64,000 nt of DNA from Nansenia antarctica (lineage: Eukaryota; Chordata; Actinopteri; Argentiniformes; Microstomatidae), in contig OZ022349.1 of NCBI GenBank assembly GCA_963989245.1, forward strand, positions 31,602,693 to 31,666,692, written 5' to 3'. The notes below the pieces were generated by a model. The model was not told the DNA's origin, searched no databases, and saw only the letters and a program-made list of their open reading frames with translations. Below, one piece after another: positions 1 through 11,180 of this stretch. A program made the translations under genes and the position numbers. The first letter of the stretch is position 1. The number at the start of each line of letters is the position of its first letter.

Positions 1-271
1 AAGTTGCTCTGATTGTCATTTAGAGTTACATTATAGGAGCATTCAACAACAAGTCAAAATGTGCTCGAGAAAGGCAGAAAACAACACTTTGATAGTTTGA
101 TATAACTTGAGAACGAAAGCAAAAAACAGTCCACTCTAAGAACAGGCCGCTCGGACACTTTCAGAACAGCTCTGTTAATGACTGAAAACAGCTCTCGAAG
201 AGATTGTCAAAAGAGACTCCGAAAACGAAACGTTGATCACTTTTGAGCAAAAGGCTGCACACACGCAATTC
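1..271 (+). repeat. Long monomer, 271 bp (exemplar; subclass with GAAAGC and CCGCTCGG)
   Basis: The full-length region I monomer keeps both copies of the internal TTTGATA repeat (TTTGATAG TTTGATAT, monomer positions 88-103). Starts of 271 bp non-G monomers: 1, 272, 543, 814, 1609, 2141, 2936, 3207, 4003, 4535, 5070, 5341, 6400, 7195, 7466, 8525, 9320, 10115, 10910, 11705, 12500, 13034, 13568, 13839, 14898, 15693, 16225, 17020, 17552, 18086, 18620, 18891, 19950, 20745, 21277, 21548, 22607, 23141, 23938, 24209, 25268, 26063, 26595, 29552, 30347, 30879. Those that follow a C monomer normally begin AACATACTCTG instead of AAGTTGCTCTG. The subclass with GAAAGC (for GAATGC) and CCGCTCGG (for CCGCTTGG) is at 1, 272, 2936, 4003, 5070, 13568, 18620, 22607 and 23938. 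Five of these (2936, 13568, 18620, 22607, 23938) also share GTGGTCCAG. Confidence 0.92.
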
Positions 272-542
272 AAGTTGCTCTGATTGTCATTTAGAGTTAC
301 ATTATAGGAGCATTCAACAACAAGTCAAAATGTGCTCGAGAAAGGCAGAAAACAACACTTTGATAGTTTGATATAACTTGAGAACGAAAGCAAAAAACAG
401 TCCACTCTAAGAACAGGCCGCTCGGACACTTTCAGAACAGCTCTGTTAATGACTGAAAACAGCTCTAGAAGAGATTGTCAAAAGAGACTCCGAAAACGAA
501 ACGTTGATCACTTTTGAGCAAAAGGCTGCACACACGCAATTC

Positions 543-813
543 AAGTTGCTCTGATTGTCATTTAGAGTTACATTATAGGAGCATTCAGCAACAAGTCAAA
601 ATGTGCTCCAGAAAGGCAGAAAACAACACTTTGATAGTTTGATATAACTTGAGAACGAATGCAAAAAACAGTCCACTCTAAGAACAGGCCGCTTGGACAC
701 TTTCAGAACAGCTCTGTTAATGACTGAAATCAGCTCTTTAAGAGATTGTCAAAAGAGACTCTGAAAACGAAACATTGATAACTTTTGAGCAAAAGGCTGC
801 ACACACGTAATTC
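543..813 (+). repeat. Hybrid monomer: long-class left half, class C right half
   Basis: The left part has GCATTCAGCAAC, CTCCAGAAAGG, both TTTGATA copies and CCGCTTGG, as in a 271 bp monomer. The right part has GAAATCAGCTCTTTAAGAG, GACTCTG, GAAACATTGATAAC and ACGTAATTC, all class C markers. The switch lies between about monomer positions 153 and 187. The next monomer (814) starts AACATACTCTG, as it would after a true C monomer. This is a natural product of exchange or gene conversion between classes. Confidence 0.85.
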
Positions 814-1084
814 AACATACTCTGATTGTCATTTAGAGTTACACTATAGGAGCATTCAACAACAAGTCAAAATATGCTCCAGAAAGGCAGAAAACAACAC
901 TTTGATAGTTTGATATAACTTGAGAACGAATGCAAAAAACAGTCCACTCTAAGAACAGGCCGCTTGGACACTTTCAGAACAGCTCTGTTAATGACTGAAA
1001 ACAGCTCTCGAAGAGATTGTCAAAAGAGACTCCGAAAACGAAACGTTGATCACTTTTGAGCAAAAGGCTGCACACACGCAATTC

Positions 1085-1345
1085 AAGTTGCTCTGATTGT
1101 CATTTAGAGTTACATTATAGGAGCATTCAGCAACAAGTCAAAATGTGCTCCAGAAAAGCAGAAAACAACACTGATAGAACTTGAGAACGAATGCAAAAAA
1201 CAGTCCACTCTCAGAACAGGCCGCTCGGACACTTTCAGAACAGCTCTGTTAATGACTGAAAACAGCTCTCGAAGAGATTGTCAAAAGAGACTCTGAAAAC
1301 GAAACGTTGATCACTTTTGAGCAAAAGGCTGCACACACGCAATTC
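1085..1345 (+). repeat. Class B monomer, 261 bp (exemplar)
   Basis: Class B is marked by GCATTCAGCAAC, CTCCAGAAAAGCAG and a shortened AACACTGATAGAACTTGAG. Relative to the 271 bp unit it lacks 10 bp: TT from 88-89 and the eight bases TTTGATAT at 96-103, consistent with loss of one copy of the internal 8 bp repeat plus a 2 bp loss. It usually carries CTCTCAGAAC and GACTCTG. Starts of 261 bp copies: 1085, 1880, 2412, 3478, 4274, 5876, 6671, 8001, 8796, 9591, 10386, 11181, 11976, 14374, 15169, 15964, 16496, 17291, 19426, 20221, 21016, 22083, 24744, 25539, 26334, 29823, 30618. Copies at 15964, 17291, 21016, 26334 and 30618 share the private variant CTGAAGACG and mark copies of one larger cassette. 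In region I a B monomer is usually followed by C. Confidence 0.93.
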
Positions 1346-1608
1346 AAGTTGCTCTGATTGTCATTTAGAGTTACATTATAGGAGCATTCAACAACAAGTC
1401 AAAATGTGCTAGAGAAAGGCAGAAAACAACACTTTGAAATAACTTGAGAACGAATGCAAAAAACAGTCCACTCTCAGAACAGGCTGCTTGGACACTTTCA
1501 GAACAGCTCTGTTAATGACTGAAATCAGCTCTTTAAGAGATTGTCAAAAGAGACTCTGAAAACGAAACATTGATAACTTTTGAGCAAAATGCTGCACACA
1601 CGTAATTC
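1346..1608 (+). repeat. Class C monomer, 263 bp (exemplar)
   Basis: Class C carries CTCGAG (or CTAGAG) at 64-69, a single TTTGATA copy (8 bp shorter), GGCTGCTTGG, GAAATCAGCTCTTTAAGAG, GAAACATTGATAAC and ACGTAATTC at its end. Starts: 1346, 2673, 3739, 4806, 6137, 6932, 8262, 9057, 9852, 10647, 11442, 12237, 12771, 13305, 14635, 15430, 16757, 17823, 18357, 19687, 20482, 22344, 22878, 23412, 23675, 25005, 25800, 29289, 30084. Copies at 3739 and 4806 are 264 bp because of one extra A (TTCAAACAAC). The CTAGAG copies (1346, 9057, 10647, 12771, 17823) also share GCAAAATGCTG. The copies at 15430, 16757, 20482, 25800 and 30084 share AGAGTAATATT, TTTAGGAGATTG and TTGATCAC. This exemplar has the slightly different TTTGAAATAACTT. 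Confidence 0.92.
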
Positions 1609-3738
1609 AACATACTCTGATTGTCATTTAGAGTTACATTATAGGAGCATTCAACAACAAGTCAAAATGTGCTCCAGAAAGGCAGAAAACAACACTTTGA
1701 TAGTTTGATATAACTTGAGAACGAATGCAAAAAACAGTCCACTCTAAGAACAGGCCGCTTGGACACTTTCAGAACAGCTCTGTTAATGACTGAAAACAGC
1801 TCTCGAAGAGATTGTCAAAAGAGACTCCGAAAACGAAACGTTGATCACTTTTGAGCAAAAGGCTGCACACACGCAATTCAAGTTGCTCTGATTGTCATTT
1901 AGAGTTACATTATAGGAGCATTCAGCAACAAGTCAAAATGTGCTCCAGAAAAGCAGAAAACAACACTGATAGAACTTGAGAACGAATGCAAAAAACAGTC
2001 CACTCTCAGAACAGGCCGCTTGGACACTTTCAGAACAGCTCTGTTAATGACTGAAAACAGCTCTCGAAGAGATTGTCAAAAGAGACTCTGAAAACTAAAC
2101 GTTGATCACTTTTGAGCAAAAGGCTGCACCCACGCAATTCAAGTTGCTCTGATTGTCATTTAGAGTTACATTATAGGAGCATTCAACAACAAGTCAAAAT
2201 GTGCTCGAGAAAGGCAGAAAACAACACTTTGATAGTTTGATATAACTTGAGAACGAATGCAAAAAACAGTCCACTCTAAGAACAGGCCGCTTGGACACTT
2301 TCAGAACAGCTCTGTTAATGACTGAAAACAGCTCTCGAAGAGATTGTCAAAAGAGACTCCGAAAACGAAACGTTGATCACTTTTGAGCAAAAGGCTGCAC
2401 ACACGCAATTCAAGTTGCTCTGATTGTGATTTAGAGTTACATTATAGGAGCATTCAGCAACAAGTCAAAATGTGCTCCAGAAAAGCAGAAAACATCACTG
2501 ATAGAACTTGAGAACGAATGCAAAAAACAGTCCACTCTCAGAACAGACCGCTTGGACACTTTCAGAACAGCTCTGTTAATGACTGAAAACAGCTCTCGAA
2601 GAGATTGTCAAAAGAGACTCTGAAAACGAAACGTTGATCACTTTTGAGCAAAAGGCTGCACACACGCAATTCAAGTTGCTCTGATTGTCATTTAGAGTTA
2701 CATTATAGGAGCATTCAACAACAAGTCAAAATGTGCTCGAGAAAGGCAGAAAACAACACTTTGATATAACTTGAGAACGAATGCAAAAAACAGTCCACTC
2801 TCAGAACAGGCTGCTTGGACACTTTCAGAACAGCTCTGTTAATGACTGAAATCAGCTCTTTAAGAGATTGTCAAAAGAGACTCTGAAAACGAAACATTGA
2901 TAACTTTTGAGCAAAAGGCTGCGCACACGTAATTCAACATACTCTGATTGTCATTTAGAGTTACATTATAGGAGCATTCAACAACAAGTCAAAATGTGGT
3001 CCAGAAAGGCAGAAAACAACACTTTGATAGTTTGATATAACTTGAGAACGAAAGCAAAAAACAGTCCACTCTAAGAACAGGCCGCTCGGACACTTTCAGA
3101 ACAGCTCTGTTAATGACTGAAAACAGCTCTCGAAGAGATTGTCAAAAGAGACTCCGAAAACGAAACGTTGATCACTTTTGAGCAAAAGGCTGCACACACG
3201 CAATTCAAGTTGCTCTGATTGTCATTTAGAGTTACATTATAGGAGCATTCAGCAACAAGTCAAAATGTGCTCCAGAAAGGCAGAAAACAACACTTTGATA
3301 GTTTGATATAACTTGAGAACGAATGCAAAAAACAGTCCACTCTAAGAACAGGCCGCTTGGACACTTTCAGAACAGCTCTGTTAATGACTGAAAACAGCTC
3401 TCGAAGAGATTGTCAAAAGAGACTCCGAAAACGAAACGTTGATCACTTTTGAGCAGAAGGCTGCACACACGCAATTCAAGTTGCTCTGATTGTCATTTAG
3501 AGTTACATTATAGGAGCATTCAGCAACAAGTCAAAATGTGCTCCAGAAAAGCAGAAAACAACACTGATAGAACTTGAGAACGAATGCAAAAAACAGTCCA
3601 CTCTCAGAACAGGCCGCTCGGACACTTTCAGAACAGCTCTCTTAATGACTGAAAACTGCTCTCGAAGAGATTGTCAAAAGAGACTCTGAAAACGAAACGT
3701 TGATCACTTTTGAGCAAAAGGCTGCACACACGCAATTC

Positions 3739-5340
3739 AAGTTGCTCTGATTGTCATTTAGAGTTACATTATAGGAGCATTCAAACAACAAGTCAAAATG
3801 TGCTCGAGAAAGGCAGAAAACAACACTTTGATATAACTTGAGAACGAATGCAAAAAACAGTCCACTCTCAGAACAGGCTGCTTCGACACTTTCAGAACAG
3901 CTCTGTTAATGACTGAAATCAGCTCTTTAAGAGATTGTCAAAAGAGACTCTGAAAACGAAACATTGATAACTTTTGAGCAAAAGGCTGCACACACGTAAT
4001 TCAACATACTCTGATTGTCATTTAGAGTTACATTATAGGAGCATTCAACAACAAGTCAAAATGTGCTCCAGAAAGGCAGAAAACAACACTTTGATAGTTT
4101 GATATAACTTGAGAACGAAAGCAAAAAACAGTCCACTCTAAGAACAGGCCGCTCGGACACTTTCAGAACAGCTCTGTTAATGACTGAAAACAGCTCTCGA
4201 AGAGATTGTCAAAAGAGACTCCGAAAACGAAACGTTGATCACTTTTGAGCAAAAGGCTGCACACACGCAATTCAAGTTGCTCTGATTGTCATTTAGAGTT
4301 ACATTATAGGAGCATTCAGCAACAAGTCAAAATGTGCTCCAGAAAAGCAGAAAACAACACTGATAGAACTTGAGAACGAATGCAAAAAACAGTCCACTCT
4401 CAGAACAGGCCGCTTGGACACTTTCAGAACAGCTCTGTTAATGACTGAAAACAGCTCTCGAAGAGATTGTCAAAAGAGACTCCGAAAACGAAACGTTGAT
4501 CACTTTTGAGCAAAAGGCTGCACACACGCAATTCAAGTTGCTCTGATTGTCATTTAGAGTTACATTATAGGAGCATTCAGCAACAAGTCAAAATGTGCTC
4601 CAGAAAGGCAGAAAACAACACTTTGATAGTTTGATATAACTTGAGAACGAATGCAAAAAACAATCCACTCTAAGAACAGGCCGCTTGGACACTTTCAGAA
4701 CAGCTCTGTTAATGACTGAAAACAGCTCTCGAAGAGATTGTCAAAAGAGACTCCGAAAACGAAACGTTGATCACTTTTGAGCAAAAGGCTGCACACACGC
4801 AATTCAAGTTGCTCTGATTGTCATTTAGAGTTACATTATAGGAGCATTCAAACAACAAGTCAAAATGTGCTCGAGAAAGGCAGAAAACAACACTTTGATA
4901 TAACTTGAGAACGAATGCAAAAAACAGTCCACTCTCAGAACAGGCTGCTTGGACACTTTCAGAACAGCTCTGTTAATGACTGAAATCAGCTCTTTAAGAG
5001 ATTGTCAAAAGAGACTCTGAAAACGAAACATTGATAACTTTTGAGCAAAAGGCTGCACACACGTAATTCAACATACTCTGATTGTCATTTAGAGTTACAT
5101 TATTGGAGCATTCAACAACAAGTCAAAATGTGCTCCAGAATGGCAGAAAACAACACTTTGATAGTTTGATATAACTTGAGAACGAAAGCAAAAAACAGTC
5201 CACTCTAAGAACAGGCCGCTCGGACACTTTCAGAACAGCTCTGTTAATGACTGAAAACAGCTCTCGAAGAGATTGTCAAAAGAGACTCCGAAAACGAAAC
5301 GTTGATCACTTTTGAGCAAAAGGCTGCACACACGCAATTC
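3739..5340 (+). repeat. Tandem duplication, 1,067 bp spacing, marked by the TTCAAACAAC variant
   Basis: The two class C monomers with an extra A (264 bp; 3739 and 4806) lie 1,067 bp apart. Each is followed by a GAAAGC/CTCGG long monomer (4003 and 5070). The first copy continues with B (4274) and a 271 bp monomer with CAGCAAC (4535). The second continues directly with the CAGCAAC long monomer (5341). The shared one-base insertion supports a duplication event rather than independent assembly of the same order. Confidence 0.8.
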
Positions 5341-5611
5341 AAGTTGCTCTGATTGTCATTTAGAGTTACATTATAGGAGCATTCAGCAACAAGTCAAAAT
5401 GTGCTCCAGAAAGGCAGAAAACAACACTTTGATAGTTTGATATAACTTGAGAACGAATGCAAAAAACAGTCCACTCTAAGAACAGGCCGCTTGGACACTT
5501 TCAGAACAGCTCTGTTAATGACTGAAAACAGCTCTCGAAGAGATTGTCAAAAGAGACTCCGAAAACGAAACGTTGATCACTTTTGAGCAAAAGGCTGCAC
5601 ACACGCAATTC

Positions 5612-5875
5612 AAGTTGCTCTGATTGTCATTTAGAGTTACATTATAGGAGCATTCTGTCAAAATGTGCTCCAGAAAGGCAGAAAACAACACTTTGATAGT
5701 TTGATATAACTTGAGAACGAATGCAAAAAACAGTCCACTCTAAGAACAGGCCGCTTGGACACTTTCAGAACAGCTCTGTTAATGACTGAAAACAGCTCTC
5801 GAAGAGATTGTCAAAAGAGACTCCGAAAACGAAACGTTGATCACTTTTGAGCAAAAGGCTGCACACACGCAATTC
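5612..5875 (+). repeat. Class E monomer, 264 bp (exemplar)
   Basis: Class E is a long monomer in which AACAACAA at monomer positions 45-52 is replaced by a single T, giving GCATTCTGTCAAAATG and a net loss of 7 bp. Starts: 5612, 7737, 14110, 19162, 21819 and 24480. In all six cases the next monomer is class B, so the E-B pair is a stable unit. Copies at 14110, 19162 and 24480 carry CTCGAG and GAGCAGAAGG. Those at 5612, 7737 and 21819 carry CTCCAG, so there are two E sublineages. Confidence 0.92.
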
Positions 5876-8000
5876 AAGTTGCTCTGATTGTCATTTAGAG
5901 TTACATTATAGGAGCATTCAGCAACAAGTCAAAATGTGCTCCAGAAAAGCAGAAAACAACACTGATAGAACTTGAGAACGAATGCAAAAAACAGTCCACT
6001 CTCAGAACAGGCCGCTTGGACACTTTCAGAACAACTCTGTTAGTGACTGAAAACAGCTCTCGAAGAGATTGTCAAAAGAGACTCTGAAAACGAAACGTTG
6101 ATCACTTTTGAGCAAAAGGCTGCACACACGCAATTCAAGTTGCTCTGATTGTCATTTAGAGTTACATTATAGGAGCATTCAACAACAAGTCAAAATGTGC
6201 TCGAGAAAGGCAGAAAACAACACTTTGATATAACTTGAGAACGAATGCAAAAAACAGTCCACTCTCAGAACAGGCTGCTTGGACACTTTCAGAACAGCTC
6301 TGTTAATGACTGAAATCAGCTCTTTAAGAGATTGTCAAAAGAGACTCTGAAAACGAAACATTGATAACTTTTGAGCAAAAGGCTGCACACACGTAATTCA
6401 ACATACTCTGATTGTCATTTAGAGTTACATTATAGGAGCATTCAACAACAAGTCAAAATGTGCTCCAGAAAGGCAGAAAACAACACTTTGATAGTTTGAT
6501 ATAACTTGAGAACGAATGCAAAAAACAGTCCACTCTAAGAACAGGCCGCTTGGACACTTTCAGAACAGCTCTGTTAATGACTGAAAACAGCTCTCGAAGA
6601 GATTGTCAAAAGAGACTCCGAAAACGAAACGTTGATCACTTTTGAGCAAAAGGCTGCACACACGCAATTCAAGTTGCTCTGATTGTCATTTAGAGTTACA
6701 TTATAGGAGCATTCAGCAACAAGTCCAAATGTGCTCCAGAAAAGCAGAAAACAACACTGATAGAACTTGAGAACGAATGCAAAAAACAGTCCACTCTCAG
6801 AACAGGCCGCTTGGACACTTTCAGAACAGCTCTGTTAATGACTGAAAACAGCTCTCGAAGAGATTGTCAAAAGAGACTCTGAAAACGAAACGTTGATCAC
6901 TTTTGAGCAAAAGGCTGCACACACGCAATTCAAGTTGCTCTGATTGTCATTTAGAGTAATATTATAGGAGCATTCAACAACAAGTCAAAATGTGCTCGAG
7001 AAAGGCAGAAAACAACACTTTGATATAACTTGAGAACGAATGCAAAAAACAGTCCACTCTCAGAACAGGCTGCTTGGACACTTTCAGAACAGCTCTGTTA
7101 ATGACTGAAATCAGCTCTTTAAGAGATTGTCAAAAGAGACTCTGAAAACGAAACATTGATCACTTTTGAGCAAAAGGCTGCACACACGTAATTCAACATA
7201 CTCTGATTGTCATTTAGAGTTACATTATAGGAGCATTCAACAACAAGTCAAAATGTGCTCCAGAAAGGCAGAAAACAACACTTTGATAGTTTGATATAAC
7301 TTGAGAACGAATGCAAAAAACAGTCCACTCTCAGAACAGGCCGCTTGGACACTTTCAGAACAGCTCTGTTAATGACTGAAAACAGCTCTCGAAGAGATTG
7401 TCAAAAGAGACTCTGAAGACGAAACGTTGATCACTTTTGAGCAAAAGGCTGCACACACGCAATTCAAGTTGCTCTGATTGTCATTTAGAGTTACATTATA
7501 GGAGCATTCAACAACAAGTCAAAATGTGCTCAAGAAAGGCAGAAAACAACACTTTGATAGTTTGATATAACTTGAGAACGAATGCAAAAAACAGTCCACT
7601 CTAAGAACAGGCCGCTTGGACACTTTCAGAACAGCTCTGTTAATGACTGAAAACAGCTCTCGAAGAGATTGTCAAAAGAGACTCCGAAAACGAAACGTTG
7701 ATCACTTTTGAGCAAAAGGCTGCACACACGCAATTCAAGTTGCTCTGATTGTCATTTAGAGTTACATTATAGGAGCATTCTGTCAAAATGTGCTCCAGAA
7801 AGGCAGAAAACAACACTTTGATAGTTTGATATAACTTGAGGACGAATGCAAAAAACAGTCCACTCTAAGAACAGGCCGCTTGGACACTTTCAGAACAGCT
7901 CTGTTAATGACTGAAAACAGCTCTCGAAGAGATTGTCAAAAGAGACTCCGAAAACGAAACGTTGATCACTTTTGAGCAAAAGGCTGCACACACGCAATTC

Positions 8001-11000
8001 AAGTTGCTCTGATTGTCATTTAGAGTTACATTATAGGAGCATTCAGCAACAAGTCAAAATGTGCTCCAGAAAAGCAGAAAACAACACTGATAGAACTTGA
8101 GAACGAATGCAAAAAACAGTCCACTCTCAGAACAGGCCGCTTGGACACTTTCAGAACAGCTCTGTTAGTGACTGAAAACAGCTCTCGAAGAGATTGTCAA
8201 AAGAGACTCTGAAAACGAAACGTTGATCACTTTTGAGCAAAAGGCTGCACACACGCAATTCAAGTTGCTCTGATTGTCATTTAGAGTTACATTATAGGAG
8301 CATTCAACAACAAGTCAAAATGTGCTCGAGAAAGGCAGAAAACAACACTTTGATATAACTTGAGAACGAATGCAAAAAACAGTCCACTCTCAGAACAGGC
8401 TGCTTGGACACTTTCAGAACAGCTCTGTTAATGACTGAAATCAGCTCTTTAAGAGATTGTCAAAAGAGACTCTGAAAACGAAACATTGATAACTTTTGAG
8501 CAAAAGGCTGCACACACGTAATTCAACATACTCTGATTGTCATTTAGAGTTACATTATAGGAGCATTCAACAACAAGTCAAAATGTGCTCCAGAAAGGCA
8601 GAAAACAACACTTTGATAGTTTGATATAACTTGAGAGCGAATGCAAAAAACAGTCCACTCTAAGAACAGGCCGCTTGGACACTTTCAGAACAGCTCTGTT
8701 AATGACTGAAAACAGCTCTCGAAGAGATTGTCAAAAGAGACTCCGAAAACGAAACGTTGATCACTTTTGAGCAAAAGGCTGCACACACGCAATTCAAGTT
8801 GCTCTGATTGTCATTTAGAGTTACATTATAGGAGCATTCAGCAACAAGTCAAAATGTGCTCCAGAAAAGCAGAAAACAACACTGATAGAACTTGAGAACG
8901 AATGCAAAAAACAGTCCACTCTCAGAACAAGCCGCTTGGACACTTTCAGAACAGCTCTGTTAATGACTGAAAACAGCTCTCGAAGAGATTGTCAAAAGAG
9001 ACTCTGAAAACGAAACGTTGATCACTTTTGAGCAAAAGGCTGCACACACGCAATTGAAGTTGCTCTGATTGTCATTTAGAGTTACATTATAGGAGCATTC
9101 AACAACAAGTCAAAATGTGCTAGAGAAAGGCAGAAAACAACACTTTGATATAACTTGAGAACGAATGCAAAAAACAGTCCACTCTCAGAACAGGCTGCTT
9201 GGACACTTTCAGAACAGCTTTGTTAATGACTGAAATCAGCTCTTTAAGAGATTGTCAAAAGAGACTCTGAAAACGAAACATTGATAACTTTTGAGCAAAA
9301 TGCTGCACACACGTAATTCAACATACTCTGATTGTCATTTAGAGTTACATTATAGGAGCATTCAACAACAAGTCAAAATGTGCTCCAGAAAGGCAGAAAA
9401 CAACACTTTGATAGTTTGATATAACTTGAGAACGAATGCAAAAAACAGTCCACTCTAAGAACAGGCCGCTTGGACACTTTCAGAACAGCTCTGTTAATGA
9501 CTGAAAACAGCTCTCGAAGAGATTGTCAAAAGAGACTCCGAAAACGAAACGTTGATCACTTTTGAGCAAAAGGCTGCACACACGCAATTCAAGTTGCTCT
9601 GATTGTCATTTAGAGTTACATTATAGGAGCATTCAGCAACAAGTCAAAATGTGCTCCAGAAAAGCAGAAAACAACACTGATAGAACTTGAGAACGAATGC
9701 AAAAAACAGTCCACTCTCAGAACAGGCCGCTTGGACACTTTCAGAACAGCTCTGTTAGTGACTGAAAACAGCTCTCGAAGAGATTGTCAAAAGAGACTCT
9801 GAAAACGAAACGTTGATCACTTTTGAGCAAAAGGCTGCACACACGCAATTCAAGTTGCTCTGATTGTCATTTAGAGTTACATTATAGGAGCATTCAACAA
9901 CAAGTCAAAATGTGCTCGAGAAAGGCAGAAAACAACACTTTGATATAACTTGAGAACGAATGCAAAAAACAGTCCACTCTCAGAACAGGCTGCTTGGACA
10001 CTTTCAGAACAGCTCTGTTAATGACTGAAATCAGCTCTTTAAGAGATTGTCAAAAGAGACTCTGAAAACGAAACATTGATAACTTTTGAGCAAAAGGCTG
10101 CACACACGTAATTCAACATACTCTGATTGTCATTTAGAGTTACATTATAGGAGCATTCAACAACAAGTCAAAATGTGCTCCAGAAAGGCAGAAAACAACA
10201 CTTTGATAGTTTGATATAACTTGAGAACGAATGCAAAAAACAGTCCACTCTAAGAACAGGCCGCTTGGACACTTTCAGAACAGCTCTGTTAATGACTGAA
10301 AACAGCTCTCGAAGAGATTGTCAAAAGAGACTCCGAAAACGAAACGTTGATCACTTTTGAGCAAAAGGCTGCACACACGCAATTCAAGTTGCTCTGATTG
10401 TCATTTAGAGTTACATTATAGGAGCATTCAGCAACAAGTCAAAATGTGCTCCAGAAAAGCAGAAAACAACACTGATAGAACTTGAGAACGAATGCAAAAA
10501 ACAGTCCACTCTCAGAACAAGCCGCTTGGACACTTTCAGAACAGCTCTGTTAATGACTGAAAACAGCTCTCGAAGAGATTGTCAAAAGAGACTCTGAAAA
10601 CGAAACGTTGATCACTTTTGAGCAAAAGGCTGCACACACGCAATTGAAGTTGCTCTGATTGTCATTTAGAGTTACATTATAGGAGCATTCAACAACAAGT
10701 CAAAATGTGCTAGAGAAAGGCAGAAAACAACACTTTGATATAACTTGAGAACGAATGCAAAAAACAGTCCACTCTCAGAACAGGCTGCTTGGACACTTTC
10801 AGAACAGCTTTGTTAATGACTGAAATCAGCTCTTTAAGAGATTGTCAAAAGAGACTCTGAAAACGAAACATTGATAACTTTTGAGCAAAATGCTGCACAC
10901 ACGTAATTCAACATACTCTGATTGTCATTTAGAGTTACATTATAGGAGCATTCAACAACAAGTCAAAATGTGCTCCAGAAAGGCAGAAAACAACACTTTG

Positions 11001-11180
11001 ATAGTTTGATATAACTTGAGAACGAATGCAAAAAACAGTCCACTCTAAGAACAGGCCGCTTGGACACTTTCAGAACAGCTCTGTTAATGACTGAAAACAG
11101 CTCTCGAAGAGATTGTCAAAAGAGACTCCGAAAACGAAACGTTGATCACTTTTGAGCAAAAGGCTGCACACACGCAATTC
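8001..11180 (+). repeat. Double-trimer tandem duplication, 1,590 bp period
   Basis: Within the trimer run, private variants recur every second trimer. GTTAGTGAC is in the B monomers at 8001 and 9591. GAACAAGCCGC with CGCAATTGAAG is in the B monomers at 8796 and 10386. CTAGAG, AACAGCTTTG and GCAAAATGCTG are in the C monomers at 9057 and 10647. Each pair is exactly 1,590 bp apart (2 x 795). A six-monomer block was therefore duplicated as a unit. The B monomer at 11181 lacks GTTAGTGAC, so the match ends there. Confidence 0.88.
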
